Shown here piece by piece: positions 33,660-39,872 of a DNA stretch of 39,872 bases. The DNA comes from Isoetes engelmannii. Its lineage: Eukaryota > Streptophyta > Lycopodiopsida > Isoetales > Isoetaceae. A model generated the notes under the pieces. It ran no database searches. It was given only the letters and a program-made list of their open reading frames with translations, and had not been told where the DNA came from. Within the stretch, counting starts at the first letter, position 1. Each line of letters begins with the position of its first letter. The stretch covers positions 1 to 39,872 of the forward strand of contig JAANSK020111128.1 of the NCBI GenBank assembly GCA_011763485.2, given 5' to 3'. Made by a program: the position numbers and the translations under genes.

Positions 33660-34090
33660 GGGAGATAATGAAGGACACTCAAACAATTAATCCTACCAAA
33701 AAATTGTGGTTTGAAATAGTTCTAGTTTTAGATGTTGATGACATAATAATTAATTGGCAAGGGAAGCCACTTGTTGCAACAAATCAAGAATCATTGAAAC
33801 TAACTACGACCTTGGTTTGCCTTACTTTTACAGGGTGCTCTAACACCTCAAGCCTGTCATATCTAACCCAAAGTAAGTATATTAAATAATTGTTTGATAG
33901 ATTCTAATTCGAAGCAGGTGCTACTCCTTATAAGCAGACTGTTCAATTAAAACAAAATGCAGGAGCATGTGATGCTACTTCATTTGAATAGTTAGTACAT
34001 ATCTAACCACTCGTCTAGCTATCTTTGTTACACTAGTCAGATCATGCAGCATCCAAGGAGGAGACATAGGCTTGTAGCTAAAAGTATTTT
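33660..34090 (+). pseudogene. Degenerate copia reverse-transcriptase fragment
   Basis: The plus strand reads VLDVDDIIINW (decayed YVDDxxxxG), then YLTQSKYIK (usual FLSQSKYIxxLL), then after frame breaks SYLCYTSQIMQHPR (usual Axxxx SRFMxxP). These are reverse-transcriptase to RNase H landmarks in correct order. TAGACACCATTTTGTT occurs at about 33267 and 33617, so the remnant may begin earlier. It is followed by a short repeat of GGCTTGTAGCTAAAAG. Confidence 0.55.
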
Positions 34091-34828
34091 GGCTGATCAT
34101 GCAGCATAGAAGGAAGAGCCATTGGCTTGTAGCTAAAAGCAGGCTTAAAAGGTCGTCTCCGCAGCTGCACATGGATGCAAACTTCGTATTTGGCAAGCCA
34201 TCCTCCTCCCCCACACACTATAAGTTCTAAAGACATATATATCATGCTCCTTATAGCAAAAAATAATCTTCCATTGCGGTTGCACATTGTGCATGAATCC
34301 ATCAGCTAAATTTGACGAGATTCTTTAATAAAAAGCTCCAATGAAGGAAAATGAGTTTGCTCACTGGTTTCGTAATTGGACTCTAATGGCACTACTCGTA
34401 GGTTACATGTTTATATATGTTTTTAGAGCATTGTACAAGTAGCCTATGCACTATGCTTTCTAAACAAATGCTTACTTATTCCTGAGTTGAGATCATAACG
34501 AACTTAGAGAAGTAATAACTCCACCGTATTATACTGGACCATGCTCCCAAGCATCTGCAACAAAACGGAAAATATATAAGAGTGATTAAATCAAACTTTA
34601 GAACACCCCTGGCAAATTTGTGTTTATAAATTGCAAAATAGTCAGCAGCGTTGGAGTGGCTGCGTCCAGCCAGCTCAGAATCGTTGCATTCATCTGCTAC
34701 AGAATCCTATGCCCTAGGTTTTTGGGTTTCAGAAGATGCTGTCTTGTCTAAAGAACTGTTAAAGATCCGAAATCTGGTTTAACCAGAAATTTATCGCATT
34801 GAAAGAAGAGAAAAAAATGGCAACGTAC

Positions 34829-35128
34829 CTCTGGATTAGGCTGCGCTTATTCCAAATCTGTTCGAATTAGGCTCAAACTTCCCCATAACTGCTGATTAGG
34901 CTGTCATCGCCAAAACTGCTTAAAACTTCCCCAAAACTGCTGCGAATTAGAATGCAAGTTTTTTTTTTTTTGTTTTCGGCAACACAAGGAACAAATCAGG
35001 TGTTGAAATCGTGCAGGAGGATCAATCGGGGGTATCCTTAAGAACCCTAATTTTTGCCGTTGTTCGATGAATTTAGTGGCCAGGTAGCCCCCCATCCAGG
35101 ATTTTTGGGGCGCGCCAAGGATAAAATG
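34829..35128 (-). other. 5'UTR exon of the flippase gene
   Basis: The minus strand runs from about 30 bp below the TATA box at 35154-35160 to CCAGAG|GTACGTTG, a strong donor at 34828-34827. The 63-codon frame inside is probably untranslated, because the protein's start codon at 31739 has its own stop upstream. The link to the flippase is inferred from direction and position. Confidence 0.5.
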
Positions 35129-35153
35129 CTCAAATCTGATTGGGTTAAGCCAG

Positions 35154-35166
35154 ATTTATACACGTG
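35154..35166 (-). promoter_or_regulatory. TATA box with adjacent G-box, flippase promoter
   Basis: The minus strand reads CACGTGTATAAATC. A G-box CACGTG (35161-35166), the core bound by plant bZIP and bHLH factors, abuts a TATAAAT box (35154-35160). A palindrome (ACATCAGTT/AACTGATGT, 35196-35215) lies just upstream. Confidence 0.55.
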
Positions 35167-35195
35167 GAAACTTAAAATTTTGATTACCGGCCTCC

Positions 35196-35215
35196 ACATC
35201 AGTTAAAACTGATGT
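35196..35215. repeat. 20-bp palindrome upstream of the flippase promoter
   Basis: Exact 9-bp arms ACATCAGTT and AACTGATGT with a 2-base centre. It could be a dimeric factor site; no evidence beyond symmetry and position. Confidence 0.7.
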
Positions 35216-35261
35216 TTTTTAAGCACTTTTCCACAAACGTGAGTCGAGGGTTTCTTGCACG

Positions 35262-35295
<34 letters not shown>

Positions 35296-35299
35296 TTTG

Positions 35300-36470
35300 T
35301 TTGAAGGAAAGAGGTTTTTTTTATCATTAATATAAGAAAACAAGTACAATAAGGCAGCTACCCATGGTGGAAGGCCAATGAGCAGTCCTGGAACTGAAAA
35401 TGAACATAAACATAAAAAGATGGTGTGATCTCAATATAGAGATTATAGTTGACCGAGTACCATACAAATTCCACTGATTAGAGAGTAAGTAAGTGATGAT
35501 CAGTAGAGTAGAAGCATTAGTCAACAGAGCTTCTGCAGCAGAACTTTGACTTTGTGCCAGAAGTCTATTGTCTCGATGAAGATACCAGGAAGCAAAATTC
35601 CCCATAGTGTGAGTTACCTGGAAGCTCCTGTTACTGAACCAAGGAGCCAAAAAAATACCTGCACAGGCCAAAAAAGGTGAAAAGGAAGTGAACTCAGAAG
35701 GTGTAAGTGTGTATGAACTCGAAGTCCTCAAAGACTTCAGGCTGGATTATGTGGCTATTCTTCTTCATTCCCCAGCTCAATTTGTCAATCAGGAAGTCAG
35801 AATTGCAAGTAGCCATAAGCAGAATCAGTGTCCCATATGCATCAGCTTGTCCTCTATGGTAGTAGTAACATTCCCTGTAATGCTCAAACTGTCTTTGTGT
35901 CATAATCTGATTGTTTCTGCTTATGAACCAAAAGAGATTTATCATCTGGTAGACTGAGCTGCAAAATTCTTCTGTCCATTTCATTTCTTTTGGAGGCACA
36001 ACCATGTTTCTGAGAAAGTACCTGCTTTTGTCAGCTTCCATCAGCATGTGATCTATCCCTGTTAACAAGTCCTGGAATGGCTTTTGCCTTTACCCTTTCC
36101 ATTTCCTTTATTGTTGTTAGAGCTGTCAGCTGAACTACTTGAGGATGTATACAACTTAGCCTCAGTCATGTCAAATTCTACATCAAATTTCAATCTGCAG
36201 AACTCGAGATAATCTAGCAAAATAAAGTTAAGCATTAGAGAAGGAATTGAGAAATTTAAGCTTAAATAAATTATAAATTCCATAATACTCTCCTCCAATG
36301 TTGTCCCATTTTGTATCGTAGGAGGTGTCCCTGTTTTTGCATTTGTTCTTATGAGTAGTAGCAATGGATTCTAAGTCATAATTGATATGAATCTTAAGCC
36401 AGACCAAAGAAGATGACTTTTTCCCAATGAACCTAACCAGATTATTTGGCCTGGAAATATTGAATGTATT
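35300..36470 (-). pseudogene. C-terminal and 3' region of the RT-less LINE
   Basis: Frame-broken sequence after the zinc-binding domain. Frames at 36364-36062 and 36068-35694 (for example VPPKEMKWTEEFC, HYRECYYYHRGQADAYG) look like former coding sequence but were not assigned to a known domain; an RNase H was not recognised. The last ~300 bases before the poly(A) are probably 3'UTR. Confidence 0.45.
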
Positions 36471-36476
36471 TTCAAA

Positions 36477-36734
36477 CTAGATCCAGAAATTATCGAGTTT
36501 GGGACAAACAAATATGTGCTCCATAGATTCAGGTAGATTGCAACCAAGGGGGCAATCACTGGAAATCAAGTTTTGGCTAGAGATAAAGTGCTTTTGATAG
36601 GACACTAAATTAGGAACACTTTTATTGGCTAGAATCCAGGTAAAATAAGATACCTTTGGAGTACAATAGGAATTCCAGATACTTTGAAAAAGATTCATTT
36701 CTTCTTCAATCCAGTTTTTGGAAGCTTTTAGCAT
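36477..36734 (-). pseudogene. Reverse-transcriptase zinc-binding domain (zf-RVT), RT-less LINE
   Basis: 85 codons with IWNSYCTPKVSYFTWILANK, then CPLGCN and ESMEHIFVCPK, the CxxxC...HxxxxC pattern of the domain that follows plant LINE reverse transcriptase. It starts within a few codons of the end of the endonuclease frame, so about 500 residues are absent. Confidence 0.8.
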
Positions 36735-37490
36735 AAAAAGGCGGCCATGGAATTACTGGATCTAACTTGAGGAAGGGACTTGTAGAAGTCTCTAAATTCC
36801 TTGCAGAAAATCTGAGACTCTAGCAGACTGCAGTTGAATTTAAAGGGGGTATTACCACATCTCTTGATTGTGAGCTCAGTTTTGGTAGAGAAGATCTGGG
36901 GTTGATGGTCAGAGATGGAGGTCGAGTCATCACTGGTAACTAAGTAGTTGTCCCAAAAGGGACTGTCCACGTTAGAAATGTAAAATCTGTCTAAAGTGCA
37001 GAAGACTCTACTCTCTCCTTTTTGTTTGTTTGACCAGGTGAATTTCGCAAAGTGAAGGAGGTGGTCATCAAGCAAATTATCCCAATTCTCTCTTTCAATG
37101 GATGACATGTTAAGATTTTTCCCAATCTTTAAGTCCTAGGAGGGGTTGTTGTTAAAGTCTCCACCAAGAATCCAAGTACTTACAGTCTGGTTGGACATTC
37201 AGCTGCTAATCATTCCAGGCTTTCTCTCTGTCCTTAGGGTTTGTGGAAGCATAGATGTTAATAATTCCAAAGATATTATCATCTTTCCTCAGAATGACAG
37301 CCTGCCAATGTTTGCAAGGACTATTAAAGATGTGACAGTGATTAATGTTCCTCCAGATAATGCAGAGACCACCAGAAGTTCCAGTAGCTTCAATCCATAT
37401 GGATGAGCTACAGGGGAGATCCAATTGGCTAGATTTGAGCAGATTCAGATGGATTTTCTTTATTAGTATCAGAATCAGATGCACGGTTAG
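36735..37490 (-). pseudogene. LINE endonuclease (EEP family), broken
   Basis: Endonuclease/exonuclease/phosphatase domain in several frames. 37484-37206 has ATGTSGGLCIIWRN and IINIYASTNPKDREKAW. GGDFN is encoded at 37165-37151 in another frame, and 37108-36728 has FTWSN, LDRFYIS and the catalytic SDHQP. The N-terminal catalytic Asn/Glu region was not clearly seen. At least two frameshifts separate the pieces. The domain nicks target DNA in LINE insertion; this copy is inactive. Confidence 0.85.
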
Positions 37491-37497
37491 AACATGA

Positions 37498-39686
37498 CTA
37501 AAATTTAGTACAACATCCTTTTTTACATTTTGCAGGAGTATCTAGAATAATCAAATTATCTTTATTACTTGAACTAAGAACTTGCCTTGAGGGGATTTGA
37601 GGAGAATTTCCTTTTTCAGGTGTCTGCTCAACATCTTGAGTTAGAGGAACAAACTGAGGAATGTCATGTTCATCCAATTCTGGAACAATGATCTTATCTT
37701 GAATCCCTGCCTGCTGTAGATGACTGTTACTATCAGGTTGTGTTCTATTCTGAATAACCATATCCTTTTTTCTACTGTCTACATATATGCCATCTTGCAA
37801 TCCTGACAACTGAAGTGCAATGGTTGGGGAAACAGAAGAATAGGTTGGGGGGTTGTGATCTTTTTTATCAGAAAGGTCTATAAGATCATTTGCTTTGGTG
37901 GCTATAGGTGAGTGGTTATGTATGGGAGGAAGTGGAGGAGGTGGAGGTGGAGGATAAGAATTGGATGAGGGTATGGCAAGAACATCTTCTGGCTCTTCTG
38001 AGTCAGCACAGTAGTCTTCAGGTAACTCTGATAAAATATTGAATTTGAATATAGAATCTGCTCGTTTACTTGAGTCAACTTCTGAGTCTAGTTTGGCTGC
38101 AACCTTCTCAGCAATAGGAGGAGGAGGAGGTTCTGGCAGAGTTATCTCAGTAGCTCGATCTTGAGTTTTGTTCTCTCTTGTAGCAGTAGGTATGCTGCTC
38201 AGAGTTTTATTTCCAGCCTTATTGTCTATATTTTCTTTTATTAATGATACCTCTTGATCCTTCATTTTTAGACCAGGTAGTGAGTCTAAATGTGAAGGCC
38301 TTGCATTGGAAGAAGTGAACTTCTGTTTGGAAGAGGAGGCCTGGTGTAGATAGTTGATTTTGCTATCAACCTTGATGGACTGTAAATTGTGATGAAGATC
38401 ATACTTTGCATGTTGCTGCATTGGAGCATTCCCCTCGAGCATCTTCCTGTTGTGCTCAATTTCTTTCAAATTAGCTTGTAGAGCATTTGATTTCTCGTAT
38501 CTCGAATTATCCTGTTGAGCATTGAAATTCCCTGATTTGTGTTGAGGCTTATCTACCACAGCTGTTCTAGCAGGATGTATGGTGATGCCTTTATTTAAAA
38601 CATGGACAGTAGGATTAGTCAGCATGGATTTACCAGAAGTCTGAGAGTATGATTTATATTCATCCTCTTTTTCTTTCTACCTTGCTTTTTCATTCTCTCT
38701 GAGGACCTTTTTCTTGTGAAATCGCCTTGCACTTCCATTTGTATTTCTCCATTGATGTTCAATCATCTTGTTGCTGGGTTCTTTTTCTGTATCTGAGATA
38801 TGAATGGAATCCTTAGTTTGTTCTGGAACCTTTGAATTCACAGTCTGGCAGCCTTGCTTTAAACCTTGGTCAGCACATCTATGATTATATCCATGTCTAA
38901 AATTACAAGACTGACAAATGTATGGCAGACCAATCCATCTGAGTTGGAGGGAAGTCTTAGAGCCAAAGTAGTCAGTGAATGAAATGGAAATAGGAATGGC
39001 TTTGGTTATGTCAACCTGTAGATAACATTTTGGTGGCATAAGGGCAGTAATCAGTAGAAATATATGTGCCAAGGGAGTTACATATAATTGAGAAACAGTC
39101 TTCATTCCAATATATGGGGCTTAAATCGTTCATAGAAATGGATGCAACACAAAGGGAGTCAAACTTCTCAAGAGCTAGATTAGGACACCATTTTAAAAAG
39201 GAGAGGTGGAAGGTGTCACATGTAAAAGTTCCTGATTTTAGAAGATAGGTAGCAGTTCTCGGGCTTCCACATTCGACCATAAGATATGGATAGTTGAGCC
39301 AATATATGGAATTAATGGTTACCCCTTTATGCATTTTAAGAAGCTGATCCCATAGTCTATCAATTTTAAGACCGACCGAGTCAACTCTCATGACTACTCC
39401 CTGATTTGACAGAGGCTCAATTTTGGAAGCAATCAAAGGTGAGTTCAAGGTAATACCTTTGAAAATTTTTGTAGTAGGAGGAGCTTGTTTCTTCAAACGG
39501 TCAAGGTCTTTGGCAAGGTCATCATTGGTAAGGTACATCCGAGTAAGGTCCAGTGTCCTTATTCTGACTGCCACGAGGTACAGGAACTCCATTAGCATCC
39601 AGGACAGGGATAATATGATCTGGCCCTGGATCTTTGGTGAGATTATCCCACTGAGGCGGATAAATTGTGAAGTGATCTAATTCCAT
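37498..39686 (-). pseudogene. LINE ORF1 (Gag-like, DUF4283 and zinc knuckle), frameshifted
   Basis: The start is MELDHFTIYPPQWDNL at 39686. Frameshifts near 39560, 39060 and 38660 split it into frames 39686-39522, 39598-39011, 39105-38677 and 38625-37498. The second and third carry the DUF4283 nucleic-acid-binding fold (GVVMRVDSVGLKIDRLWDQL, then VDITKAIPISI) and a zinc knuckle, LPYICQSCNFRHGYNHRC. The last 375 codons are a low-complexity linker with proline runs (EPPPPPIAEK, PPPPPPPLPP), ending CKKGCCTKF. ORF1 proteins of plant LINEs bind the element RNA. Confidence 0.82.
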
Positions 39687-39787
39687 GTTTTTTTTCTTTT
39701 GAAAGAAGAGGAATGTCAGAAAAATCACCAAATTTTGGAACCAGAGATGAATCTTTAAGAAAAGAACTTAAATGGTGAAGGAGCACC

Positions 39788-39872
39788 TTTTTTTTTTTTT
39801 TTTTTTTTGAAGAACTGTGTCATCAATAAATTAAAAGAATGGTAATGTTACAAATCGAGTGAGGAGGAAGGA
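39788..39872 (-). mobile_element. 3' tail of a third LINE copy, cut by the window edge
   Basis: Poly-T (39788-39808), then GAAGAACTGTGTCATCAATA ... GTTACAAATCGAGTGAGG. It is nearly identical to the tail of the minus-strand LINE at 12752-12815 and also related to the 3' end of the plus-strand copy at 10615-10676. The body lies to the right of the window. Confidence 0.88.

Larger units (their letters stand above)
31740..34828. other. 5'UTR intron of the flippase gene, with repeats
   Basis: About 3.1 kb between the start-codon exon and the proposed 5'UTR exon. It contains a GAATT simple repeat (about 31875-31912), the CCTCGG-rich repeat at 32656-33090 and a copia remnant at 33660-34090. The acceptor just upstream of the ATG at 31739 was not fixed; an untranslated exon may also lie here. 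No other gene was seen. Confidence 0.45.
35264..39787 (-). mobile_element. LINE with ORF1 and endonuclease but no reverse transcriptase
   Basis: A second LINE family, minus strand. The poly(A) tail is seen as poly-T at 35264-35294. In element order: ORF1 (39686-37498), endonuclease (about 37484-36770), then directly the zinc-binding domain (36734-36477) and a C-terminal region with frame breaks. The whole reverse-transcriptase domain, which belongs between endonuclease and zinc-binding domain, is missing. The right boundary is approximate and abuts the poly-T of another LINE at 39788. No target-site duplication was identified. It sits just upstream of the flippase promoter. Confidence 0.85.

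Noticed and set aside
35688-35957. An 89-codon plus-strand frame over the RT-less LINE.
   Set aside because: Shadow of the minus-strand element frames.

Overview
The window is nuclear DNA of a land plant. It has spliced genes with GT-AG introns, AT-rich intergenic DNA, Ty1/copia LTR retrotransposons primed by initiator tRNA-Met, plant L1-type LINEs and tRNA-like SINE units. Long introns full of old retroelements, and a flippase closer in sequence to the Drs2/ATP8A type than to the ALA1 or ALA2 types I know, make a fern or another non-flowering lineage more likely than a typical angiosperm. That placement is a weak inference.

All host genes I can support lie on the minus strand. (1) 10-~625: the 5' part of an unrecognised gene with two possible coding exons and a TATA box at 652-662. 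(2) 2482-~6250: a complete five-coding-exon gene for a 635-residue vasculin/GPBP1-like nuclear protein, with a 5'UTR exon. (3) 20354-~35128: fourteen coding exons of a P4-type ATPase (phospholipid flippase). They encode the first ~721 residues, from the start codon through the TGDK motif. The hinge motif GDGxND and M5-M10 were not found.

Between genes 2 and 3, and inside gene 3, sits a dense retroelement landscape. 9885-10676 is a 5'-truncated LINE on the plus strand. 12638-14346 is a second copy of that family on the minus strand, interrupted by a 10-N assembly gap. 14347-16862 is a copia element in minus orientation with two 220-bp LTRs, an intact RT-RNase H frame and an inverted piece of integrase. 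17527-20320 is a plus-strand LTR element whose interior codes a gag-like segment and then unrecognised protein instead of pol. Degenerate copia and LINE pieces lie in flippase introns (26.4-27.4 kb, 28.6-30.0 kb) and at 33.7-34.1 kb. 35264-~39787 is a separate LINE family with ORF1 and endonuclease but no reverse transcriptase. The last 85 bases are the 3' tail of a third copy of the first LINE family.

The main points for follow-up are the copia element with inverted integrase and mismatched flanks, the LTR element with unknown ORFs, the flippase gene that stops where this retroelement cluster begins, the RT-less LINE, and a dimeric tRNA-like unit at 11608-11722. No tRNA, rRNA or CRISPR was seen.
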